Source: Bryobacterales bacterium (lineage in GTDB: Bacteria > Acidobacteriota > Terriglobia > Bryobacterales > Bryobacteraceae). Taken from it: DNA of 37,059 bases. The notes under the pieces were generated by a model. That model searched no databases. It was given only the letters and a program-made list of their open reading frames with translations, and was not told where the DNA came from. The DNA lies in NCBI GenBank assembly GCA_027450225.1, contig DAIDJK010000100.1, forward strand, positions 1 through 37,059. Direction: 5' to 3'. The position numbers and the translations under genes are program-made. Below, piece by piece: positions 29,588-37,059 of the stretch (the stretch's first letter is position 1; the number at the start of each line of letters is the position of its first letter).

Positions 29588-32002
29588 CTACAGAAGCGTC
29601 AGCGGGTCCACGTCGATCACCAGCGCCGTCGCGTTCCACTTGTTCCCACGCGCAAATTCCTGCGCTTTCCTGAGTAGCGCGTTCAGTATTTTCCGGCTCC
29701 CGGATTTGATCAGCAGTTGATACCGGAACTCCGCTTTCAGCCGCGGCACCGGCGCTTCGGCCGGCCCCATGATCTTCATATTCTCCGGCGCGGGCGTAAG
29801 ATGCTGCGCCAGTTCCGTGCTCATCCGCAGCGCCTGTTCCTGAATCGCCGCGCGCACCAGGATATTCGCCATCGCCGCAAACGGCGGATACTTCATGAAG
29901 CGCCGAAACTGCAGTTCTTTTTCGTAGAACGCCGTGTAATTTTGTTCCGCCGCCAGCCGGATCGCGTAATGCTCCGGATTGATCGTCTGCATGTACACAA
30001 TTCCCGGCAAATCCCCGCGGCCCGCCCGTCCGGTCACCTGCGTCAGCAACTGAAACGTACGTTCCGCCGCCCGAAAATCCGGCATTCCCAGCCCCACGTC
30101 CGCCGACACCACCCCCACCAGCGTCACGTTCGGAATGTCGTGCCCCTTCGCGATCATCTGGGTGCCCACCAGAATGTCAAAATTGCGTTCGCGGAAATTG
30201 TGCAGAATATCCTCGAATTGCCGCTTGCCCGTCACCGTGTCGCGGTCCAGCCGCGCGATCCTCGCCTCCGGAAATTGTCCGTGCAATTCATCCTCGACCT
30301 TCTCCGACCCCATCCCCAGAAACTGGATATGCTCGCTCTGGCATTTCGGGCACACCGAAGGAATCTTCTCCGCATATCCGCAGTAATGGCACAGCAGACG
30401 CCGATCGCGCCGGTGAAAAGTCAGCGTCAGCGCGCAATTCACGCACTGCACGCGCTCGCCGCAGGACCGGCACGCGACGAAGTTCGAAAATCCCCGCCGG
30501 TTCAACAGCACCATCGCCTGCTCCCCGTTCTGCAGGCGCTCGCGAATCGCTTCGAGCAGCGCCCGGGAGAAGATCGCGTGCTTGCGCGTCTCCAGGAACT
30601 CCTGCCGCAGGTCGATGATCTTCACTTCCGGCATCGGCCGCCCCGCAATGCGGTCCGGCATTTCGAGCAGCGTGTACTTGCCTGAACCCGCATTGAACCG
30701 GCTCTCCAGACTCGGCGTCGCCGACCCCAGCAACACGCACGCATTCAGCGCCTGCGCCCGCACGATCGCCACATCGCGCCCGTTGTAGCGCGGATTTTCC
30801 TCCTGCTTGTAGCTCGCATCGTGCTCTTCGTCGATGATGATCAGCCCCGGATCGCGCACCGGCGCGAATACGCCCGAACGTGTCCCCACCACCACGCTCG
30901 CGCCTCCCGCGCGGATTCTGCGCCACTGGTCGGCGCGTTCGGAATCGCTGAAGGCGCTGTGCAGAATCGCCACCCGGTCGCCAAAGCGCGCGTAGAACTG
31001 GCCCGCCACCGCCGGCGTAAGCGCAATCTCCGGCACCAGCAGCAGCGCTCCCCGGCCCACCGCCAGCGCGCATTCGATCGCGTTCAGGTACACCTCGGTC
31101 TTCCCGGAGCCCGTCACTCCATGCAGCAGGAACGTGCAGAATTTTCGCGCTTCGATACCCAGACGAATCAGATCCAGCGCGCCGCGCTGCGCCGGATTCA
31201 GTTCGTGCGGCGCGCGGATCGGAGCGGATCGAATGGCCAGCGGCTCAGGCGTAAGCGACACCAGTTTCCTGCGCGCCAGCGCCCGCGCCGCCGCGCTTGC
31301 GTTGCGCACCGCAGGCTCGATCTCGGCCAGATTGTGCGAGCCCGGATGCAGCCCCAGGTACGCCAGCAGTTCCCGCTCCGCTTTCGGCAGTTTTCTCCCG
31401 CCGTCGTTTGCGTCGTTGAGCGAAATGCGCAATCGTTCCGAAGGCGCCCGCAGCGGATCGCGCTCGTGGGCCGTCTGCTCCGCCGCGATCCAGCCCTTGC
31501 GCTCCAGCGATTTCAAAACCTTGTCCGCCAGCGGTATCTTCCGCTTGAGGTGCGCCGCGGAAAGCGGCCGCGCGGCCAGCATCTGCATCGTCTGGTTCAG
31601 CGCATCGTCCCCGGAGGCTTCAATCGAGAGTTGCTTCGAAGCATCGCGGCCCGCATCGGTCAGCACGTAGATTTTGCCGGCCCGCACATCCGCCGCCAGC
31701 GGCAGCATCGACCGCAGCACTTCTCCGAGCGGCGTGCAGTAATAATTCGAGATCCAGCGCCCGAGCGACAGCAGTTCCTCATCCAGAACCGGCGCGGCGT
31801 CGATCAGCCGCATCGCTTCCTTTACCGCCATCCCCGGCGGCTCGTCATGCACCCGCAGAATCACCCCGGTCAGTTTGCGCGGCCCGAACGGAACCAGAAT
31901 CCGCGCTCCCGCCTTTGCGCGCTGCTCGAGCGAGAGCGGCAGGGAGTACGTGAACGCCTGGTCGAGCGGAACCGGCAGGCTGACGTCGCAGAATCGGGGC
32001 AA
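29588..32002 (-). CDS. priA: Primosomal protein N' (PriA helicase)
   Basis: LLHGVTGSGKTEVYL; IIIDEEHDASYKQEE; CRSCGERVQCVNC/CHYCGYAEKIPSVCPKC zinc motifs; VGTQMIAKGHDIPNVTLVGVVSAD. TTG start. Confidence 0.97.
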   Translation of the reverse strand: MPRFCDVSLPVPLDQAFTYSLPLSLEQRAKAGARILVPFGPRKLTGVILRVHDEPPGMAVKEAMRLIDAAPVLDEELLSLGRWISNYYCTPLGEVLRSMLPLAADVRAGKIYVLTDAGRDASKQLSIEASGDDALNQTMQMLAARPLSAAHLKRKIPLADKVLKSLERKGWIAAEQTAHERDPLRAPSERLRISLNDANDGGRKLPKAERELLAYLGLHPGSHNLAEIEPAVRNASAAARALARRKLVSLTPEPLAIRSAPIRAPHELNPAQRGALDLIRLGIEARKFCTFLLHGVTGSGKTEVYLNAIECALAVGRGALLLVPEIALTPAVAGQFYARFGDRVAILHSAFSDSERADQWRRIRAGGASVVVGTRSGVFAPVRDPGLIIIDEEHDASYKQEENPRYNGRDVAIVRAQALNACVLLGSATPSLESRFNAGSGKYTLLEMPDRIAGRPMPEVKIIDLRQEFLETRKHAIFSRALLEAIRERLQNGEQAMVLLNRRGFSNFVACRSCGERVQCVNCALTLTFHRRDRRLLCHYCGYAEKIPSVCPKCQSEHIQFLGMGSEKVEDELHGQFPEARIARLDRDTVTGKRQFEDILHNFRERNFDILVGTQMIAKGHDIPNVTLVGVVSADVGLGMPDFRAAERTFQLLTQVTGRAGRGDLPGIVYMQTINPEHYAIRLAAEQNYTAFYEKELQFRRFMKYPPFAAMANILVRAAIQEQALRMSTELAQHLTPAPENMKIMGPAEAPVPRLKAEFRYQLLIKSGSRKILNALLRKAQEFARGNKWNATALVIDVDPLTLL

Positions 32003-32025
32003 AAGTTCAGTTTAGACACCGGGTC

Positions 32026-32063
32026 GCAGGGGAACGCCCGTTTAGCAGGGCAACGCCCGCTTA
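32026..32063. repeat. Tandem 19-bp direct repeat, two copies
   Basis: gcaggggaacgcccgttta / gcagggcaacgcccgctta, 17 of 19 identical, abutting, between priA and the VOC gene. Confidence 0.9.
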
Positions 32064-32077
32064 TATGATGGAGGGCA

Positions 32078-32467
32078 ATGCCGATCACCCTCGAAAAGCT
32101 CCACCACGTCTCGCGCCAGACGCGCAATGTGGAAACCACGCGCAACTTCTACGTCGATGTGCTCGGGTTCCGCGAAATCACCCGTCCGCCGTTCGATTTC
32201 AAGGGCGCGTGGCTCTTCGCCGGGGGCATTCAGCTTCACCTCATCGAAGAGCCCTTCGAGCAGCAGCCCGCAACGATCAACTCCCGCGAAAACCACATCG
32301 CCTTCGCGATCGACGACATCGACGCCGCTTCTGCCTGGCTCGATGAAAAGAAGATCCAGTACCAGCGCCGCGTGGTTCCCGAGCGTGGAACCGGGCAGAT
32401 ATTCTTCCGCGATCCCGATGGCTGGCTGATCGAGCTGGCAAAATACCCGTCCGTCATGGACAGGTGA
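32078..32467 (+). CDS. VOC (glyoxalase/bleomycin-resistance fold) family protein
   Basis: LEKLHHVSRQTRNVETTRNFYVDVLGFREI; HIAFAIDDIDAASAWL; GTGQIFFRDPDGWLIELAKY. Confidence 0.9.
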   Translation: MPITLEKLHHVSRQTRNVETTRNFYVDVLGFREITRPPFDFKGAWLFAGGIQLHLIEEPFEQQPATINSRENHIAFAIDDIDAASAWLDEKKIQYQRRVVPERGTGQIFFRDPDGWLIELAKYPSVMDR

Positions 32468-32619
32468 GGGCGACAAGTGACGCCAGACCTCCGAAGCATG
32501 CCGCGCGGCCGGGGCGCGCCCATCCGGTCACAAACCCAAAACCACTCGATTTCCGGCGTTTTCCACCGCCCAGGATAGCTACACGTTTCGTTCGTGCTAT
32601 CTCTGAATCGGGGCCCGTC

Positions 32620-32651
32620 CGGGGCGTTTCAAGGCCCCGTTTGGCGTTTTT
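32620..32651 (+). terminator. Possible intrinsic terminator / structured RNA element
   Basis: CGGGGC-GTTTCAAG-GCCCCG then TTTGGCGTTTTT; an alternative longer pairing CGGGGCC(32609-32615)/GGCCCCG(32633-32639) also exists. Confidence 0.4.
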
Positions 32652-32830
32652 ACCGAACAAAGCCAACCGGTGGCCTATGGCATTGAGCAGAATCCACTTG
32701 CTGAATGGCTCCGGACGCGAAAACCGCGCGTTCGCTGGTCCCCCGCGAGGGGATCTCGCGAATCCACCCCGCCTGCGTGACTCGGCGCTCTTCGGCAGCC
32801 GCTTCGCCGGAATTACCGAACGAACCCAAC
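32650..32830. repeat. Pair of 18-bp direct repeats bounding a 145-bp segment
   Basis: ttaccgaacaaagccaac (32650-32667) and ttaccgaacgaacccaac (32813-32830), 16/18 identical. Confidence 0.65.
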
Positions 32831-32840
32831 TCGCCTGCGA

Positions 32841-32869
32841 TTGACCAGCCGAGCATCCCGCGCTATCCT
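32841..32869 (+). promoter_or_regulatory. Sigma70-like promoter of the isc operon
   Basis: TTGACC - 17 bp - TATCCT, followed by ~30 nt to the inferred iscR TTG start. Confidence 0.6.
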
Positions 32870-32900
32870 CGATACAGGACTAAAAAGGTCTGAATTCAAA

Positions 32901-33371
32901 TTGCTCAAGCTGACCAAAAAAGCGGATTACGGCCTGATCGCCCTTCGCCACCTCGCGTCCGTTCCCGGCGCGACCGCCAGCACGAAGGACATCGCCGATT
33001 TGTATCATCTGCCCGTTCCGCTGCTCGCAAAGGTGCTCCAGAAGCTGAAAGCCTGCGGCATCCTCGCGTCGGTTGCCGGTACCAATGGCGGCTACAAACT
33101 CGCCCGCCGTCCGGACCGCATCAGCGCTCTCGAAGTGGTGCGCGCCATCGATGGGCCGGTCATCCTCACGCACTGCTTCACTGACCATGGCGCGTGCGAT
33201 CAGTCCGGCAACTGTACGGTCCGCGAGCCGCTGCGCCGCGTCCACGAAGCCATTCTTGAGCTGTTGAACGATTTCAAGATCACGGACCTGGCCGAGCCGG
33301 GTCCACTCAAACTGACGCAGTTGCCCGTGCCGCTGCATCCCGGGCAGGTCGGGCTGCATCCTGGAGTTTGA
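32901..33371 (+). CDS. iscR: Rrf2-family Fe-S-responsive regulator (IscR-like)
   Basis: LKLTKKADYGLIALRHLASVPGATASTKDIADLYHLPVPLLAKVLQKLKACGILAS; HCFTDHGACDQSGNC cysteine cluster; first gene of the isc operon. TTG 32901 start inferred. Confidence 0.85.
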   Translation: MLKLTKKADYGLIALRHLASVPGATASTKDIADLYHLPVPLLAKVLQKLKACGILASVAGTNGGYKLARRPDRISALEVVRAIDGPVILTHCFTDHGACDQSGNCTVREPLRRVHEAILELLNDFKITDLAEPGPLKLTQLPVPLHPGQVGLHPGV

Positions 33372-33399
33372 TCGCGCCAATGAGCCACAGGGGTAAGCA

Positions 33400-34614
33400 A
33401 TGAAAACGCCGATTTATCTCGATAACCACGCCACCACGCGCGTTGACCCGCGTGTGGTCGAGGCCATGCTGCCGTACTTCACCGAATATTTCGGCAATGC
33501 CGCCAGCCGCAATCACGAATTCGGATGGCGCGCCGAAGAAGCCGTAGATCGCGCCCGCAGACAGATCGCGGATCTTATCGGGGCCACGCCGCGCGAAATC
33601 ATCTTCACCAGCGGCGCCACCGAATCCGACAACCTGGCCATCAAGGGCGTGGCCGAGATGTATGCCGAAAAGGGCAACCACATCATCACCGCCGCCACCG
33701 AGCACAAGGCCGTCCTCGATACCTGCAAGAAACTCGAAAAGAACGGCTACCGCGTCACGTACCTGCCGGTCATGGGCAACGGTCTCATCGATCTCGACAT
33801 GCTGAAGGAATCGTTCACCGACAAAACGATTCTGGTCACCATCATGTACGGCAACAATGAGATCGGCGTGCTTCAGCCGGTGCGGGAAATCGGCGCGATG
33901 TGCCGTGAGCGCGGCGTTCTGTTCCACACCGACGCCGTGCAGGCCATCGGCAAGGTTCCCGTCGATGTAAACAAGGACAACATCGACCTCGCTTCCATCA
34001 CCGCCCACAAGCTTTATGGCCCCAAGGGCGTCGGCGCGCTCTATGTTCGCCGCAAGGCGCCCCGCGTGCAAATCACCGCGCAGATGGATGGCGGCGGCCA
34101 TGAACGCGGCATGCGTTCCGGCACCCTCAACGTGCCGGGCATCGTCGGCCTCGGCGAAGCTTGCGGCATCGCGCATCGCGAGATGCCGGAAGAGATGGCC
34201 CGCCTTCGCTATCTTCGCGACAAGCTCAAAGACAAGCTCGAAGCCGGTCTCGATGAGGTCTATATCAACGGCTCCTGGGAGCATCGCCTGCCCCACAACC
34301 TGAACATGAGCTTTGCTTATGTGGAAGGCGAATCGCTCCTGATGGGCATCAACGATATCGCGGTTTCGAGCGGTTCAGCCTGCACTTCGGCCACGCTCGA
34401 ACCGAGCTATGTGTTGAAAGCGCTTGGCGTAGGCGATGATATCGCGCACTCCTCCATCCGCTTCGGCATCGGCCGCTTCAACACGGAAGAAGAAATCGAC
34501 TACGTCGCGGACAAACTGATTGACGTCGTCAACAAACTCCGCGAGCTTTCGCCGCTTTATGAAATGGCGAAAGAAGGAATCGACCTGAGCAAGGTCTCCT
34601 GGGTCCGGGATTAA
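33400..34614 (+). CDS. iscS: Cysteine desulfurase IscS
   Basis: [76 protein letters not shown]-terminus [19 protein letters not shown]. Confidence 0.97.
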   Translation: MKTPIYLDNHATTRVDPRVVEAMLPYFTEYFGNAASRNHEFGWRAEEAVDRARRQIADLIGATPREIIFTSGATESDNLAIKGVAEMYAEKGNHIITAATEHKAVLDTCKKLEKNGYRVTYLPVMGNGLIDLDMLKESFTDKTILVTIMYGNNEIGVLQPVREIGAMCRERGVLFHTDAVQAIGKVPVDVNKDNIDLASITAHKLYGPKGVGALYVRRKAPRVQITAQMDGGGHERGMRSGTLNVPGIVGLGEACGIAHREMPEEMARLRYLRDKLKDKLEAGLDEVYINGSWEHRLPHNLNMSFAYVEGESLLMGINDIAVSSGSACTSATLEPSYVLKALGVGDDIAHSSIRFGIGRFNTEEEIDYVADKLIDVVNKLRELSPLYEMAKEGIDLSKVSWVRD

Positions 34615-34635
34615 ATAAAGAGGGAAGAGAAATCC

Positions 34636-35049
34636 ATGGCATATTCCGATAAGGTTCTCGATCACTACAACAATCCGCGCAACGTCGGCTCGCTCGACAA
34701 GAACTCGCCCAGCGTCGGCACCGGCATGGTCGGCGCGCCGGAATGCGGCGACGTCATGAAGCTGCAGATCAAGGTCAACGACCAGAGCGGCGTCATCGAA
34801 GACGCGAAGTTCAAAACGTTCGGCTGCGGCAGCGCCATCGCCAGTTCCTCGCTCGCCACCGAATGGCTGAAGGGCAAAACCGTCGATGAGGCGCTTGCCA
34901 TCAAGAACACCGACATCGTCAATGAGCTCAGCCTTCCGCCCGTGAAAATCCACTGTTCGGTGCTGGCGGAAGACGCAATCAAGGCGGCGATCAGCGACTA
35001 CCGCACCAAACAGACGAAGCGCGTCCCCGCCGCCCAGACGGTGGCGTAA
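34636..35049 (+). CDS. iscU: Fe-S cluster scaffold IscU
   Basis: YSDKVLDHYNNPRNVGSLD; GAPECGDVMKLQI; FKTFGCGSAIASSS; LPPVKIHCSVLAEDAIKAAI. Confidence 0.97.
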   Translation: MAYSDKVLDHYNNPRNVGSLDKNSPSVGTGMVGAPECGDVMKLQIKVNDQSGVIEDAKFKTFGCGSAIASSSLATEWLKGKTVDEALAIKNTDIVNELSLPPVKIHCSVLAEDAIKAAISDYRTKQTKRVPAAQTVA

Positions 35050-35408
35050 TGGCTCCGGTTATCGAAGCGGTGAATACGGACACGGAAATCGCGGTCACCC
35101 CGAAGGCCGTCGCGAAAATTCGCCAGACGTTCCAGAAAATGGGCGTCACCGAAGGCGGACTGCGCCTTGGAGTTCTGGGCGGCAGCTGCTCCGGCTTGAG
35201 CTATCAGTTCAAGTTCGATGCGAAGCCGCGCCCCACCGACAAGGTGTTCGAATACGACGGCGTTCGCATTTTCGTAGATCCGAAAAGCATCCTTTATCTT
35301 CGCGGCATGACGCTCGATTACAAAGAGGCGCTGCTGCAATCGGGTTTCGTCTTCGAAAACCCGAACGCGAAGAAGAGCTGCGGCTGCGGAACGTCCTTCG
35401 CGGCGTAG
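35049..35408 (+). CDS. iscA: A-type Fe-S carrier IscA
   Basis: LRLGVLGGSCSGLSYQFKFD ... CGCGTSF; ATG overlaps the iscU stop (TAATG). Confidence 0.94.
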   Translation: MAPVIEAVNTDTEIAVTPKAVAKIRQTFQKMGVTEGGLRLGVLGGSCSGLSYQFKFDAKPRPTDKVFEYDGVRIFVDPKSILYLRGMTLDYKEALLQSGFVFENPNAKKSCGCGTSFAA

Positions 35409-35442
35409 TACGGGCCTTCGCCTGTCCGCACGGTACCTGACC

Positions 35443-36069
35443 ATGGCAACCTCTTGCTGGAACTGCGGCGCAGGTGTGTCCGCGCGCTTTTGTCCGGCGT
35501 GCAGAGCGCTTCAGCCGCCGCCGTCCGACTATTTCGCCATCTTCGACCTTCCCCGCAGACTGGTCATCGACGGCAAGGAACTCGAAAAGCGATTTTACGC
35601 GCTCAGCCGGCAGCTTCATCCGGACCTGTTCTCCCGCCGCGGCGCCCGCGAGCGCGAATACTCCCTCGAAGCAACGGCGGTCCTCAACGACGCATGGCGC
35701 ACTCTCCGCAACCCGGTGTCCCGCGCCATGTACGTCCTGAAACTCGAAGGCTTCGACATCGCCGAGCAGGGTTCAAAGGAAGTGCCTCCCGAACTGCTCG
35801 AGGAAGTATTTGAACTCAATATGGCGCTCGAAGAGATGAAAGCCGGCGACGATACGGTTGCGCCCCAGCTTGTCGAAGCCCGCCAGCGGTTCGAAGACAT
35901 GCGTGATGAAGTCGATCACAGTCTTGGCGACGAATTCGCCGCATGGGATACCGCCCGCAATCGCGATACGCTCACCGCGATCCGCGGTCTGCTGAACCGC
36001 CGCAAATACATAACGAACCTGATCGCACAGGCCAATGAGGCTCTAGCCAATGTTTCAGATCGAGTTTGA
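35443..36069 (+). CDS. hscB: Co-chaperone HscB (J-type) with N-terminal tetracysteine motif
   Basis: [33 protein letters not shown] domain with [40 protein letters not shown]. Confidence 0.93.
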   Translation: MATSCWNCGAGVSARFCPACRALQPPPSDYFAIFDLPRRLVIDGKELEKRFYALSRQLHPDLFSRRGAREREYSLEATAVLNDAWRTLRNPVSRAMYVLKLEGFDIAEQGSKEVPPELLEEVFELNMALEEMKAGDDTVAPQLVEARQRFEDMRDEVDHSLGDEFAAWDTARNRDTLTAIRGLLNRRKYITNLIAQANEALANVSDRV

Positions 36070-37059
36070 CAACCAGCAGCCCGAACACGTGGTCGGCATC
36101 GACCTCGGTACCACCAACAGCCTCGTCGCTTACATGAACCTGACGCGGCCCGAAGTGATTCCGGGCGACGACCCCGCCGACAACAACAACAGGCTGGTTC
36201 CGAGCGTGGTTTCCGTTTCGCCCGATGGTGAAATCATCGTCGGGAACCGGGCGCGCCGCGAACTGATCGACCACCCCGACCGCACAATCTATTCGGTCAA
36301 ACGGCTGATGGGGCGCGGCGTCGCGGACGTTCAGGAAGAACTGAAGCTCTTCCCCTTTCGTATCGCCCCGGGCAGCGAATCCGTCATCCGCGTGCAACTC
36401 GGTGAGAAGACATTTACGCCGCCCGAAATCTCCGCCTTCATCCTTCGCCGTCTGAAACAGAACGCCGAAGCCTTCCTCGGCGGCCCGGTCACGAAGGCCG
36501 TCATCACCGTGCCGGCGTATTTCAACGACGCCCAGCGCCAGGCTACGCGCGACGCCGGCCGCATCGCCGGTCTCGAAGTTCTTCGGCTGGTCAATGAGCC
36601 GACGGCCGCCGCGCTCGCCTACGGTCTCGACAAACGCCGCGAAGGCATCATCGCCGTCTACGATCTGGGCGGCGGCACTTTCGATATCTCCATCCTGCGC
36701 CTGCACGAAGGCATTTTCGAAGTCCTCGCCACCAACGGCGACACGCATCTTGGCGGCGACGATATCGACAATCGTCTGCTCCGCATCGCCCTTGAAGACA
36801 TCCAGAGCGAATGGGGCGAAGATCTTTCGCACAGCGGCGAGGCGGTTCAGACTCTGCGCCGCGATGTGATCCGCGCCAAGGAAGCTCTCTCGTTCGCCCC
36901 GGCCGCCGAAATCGTATTCGACTGGCGCGGCCGGCACTACGCCCGCGAAATCAGCCGCGAGCTTTTCGAAAATCTGATCCGCGACATCGTCGATCGCACG
37001 CTCGGCCCCTGCCGCGACTGCATGCGCGATGCGAACGTCACGCCCGAACAAATCGACGA
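36050..37059 (+). CDS. hscA: Fe-S assembly Hsp70 chaperone HscA, 3' truncated by window edge
   Basis: Open frame from ATG 36050 (overlaps hscB end by 20 bp): [75 protein letters not shown]. Absent from the ORF track because there is no stop in the window. Confidence 0.93.
   Translation, partial: MFQIEFDNQQPEHVVGIDLGTTNSLVAYMNLTRPEVIPGDDPADNNNRLVPSVVSVSPDGEIIVGNRARRELIDHPDRTIYSVKRLMGRGVADVQEELKLFPFRIAPGSESVIRVQLGEKTFTPPEISAFILRRLKQNAEAFLGGPVTKAVITVPAYFNDAQRQATRDAGRIAGLEVLRLVNEPTAAALAYGLDKRREGIIAVYDLGGGTFDISILRLHEGIFEVLATNGDTHLGGDDIDNRLLRIALEDIQSEWGEDLSHSGEAVQTLRRDVIRAKEALSFAPAAEIVFDWRGRHYAREISRELFENLIRDIVDRTLGPCRDCMRDANVTPEQID

Noticed and set aside
32464-32844. 126-aa ORF in the VOC-iscR intergenic region
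   Set aside because: Arg/Pro-rich, overlaps hairpins and repeats, no family resemblance; treated as noncoding pending homology search.
35972-37051. 359-aa minus-strand ORF opposite hscA
   Set aside because: Long antisense frames opposite hsp70-family genes are a well-known codon-usage effect; no independent evidence of coding.

Overview
This is a GC-rich, densely coded bacterial chromosomal segment. Gene content and style suggest an acidobacterium (Bryobacter/Solibacter-like), but I have not verified that. No rRNA, tRNA, CRISPR array, transposase or phage gene was seen. Left to right: tandem enolase-superfamily genes and a type-B carboxylesterase; a molybdopterin-binding (MoeA-like) protein; a HAD hydrolase; a YncE-like beta-propeller; a Kdo-hydroxylase-like oxygenase; a PP2C phosphatase; a Crp/Fnr regulator; a propeller/phosphoesterase; a hybrid histidine kinase whose N-terminus matches the copper/ethylene-binding domain of ETR1-type receptors; dnaE; a TonB-ExbB-ExbD-ExbD-TPR lipoprotein operon with a strong terminator; secF-secD-yajC-tgt; recA; a multi-PAS histidine kinase; priA; a VOC protein; and an isc operon (iscR-iscS-iscU-iscA-hscB-hscA, the last cut by the window edge). 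Best leads: (1) the ethylene-receptor-like hybrid kinase; (2) an HscB with an N-terminal tetracysteine motif like eukaryotic HSCB; (3) a SecF with a ComEA/GspK-like helix-hairpin-helix segment in its periplasmic region; (4) a structured, repeat-bounded intergenic region upstream of the isc promoter; (5) an AT-rich island with a long leader hairpin before the MoeA-like gene. I found no clearly novel multi-gene defence or mobile system.
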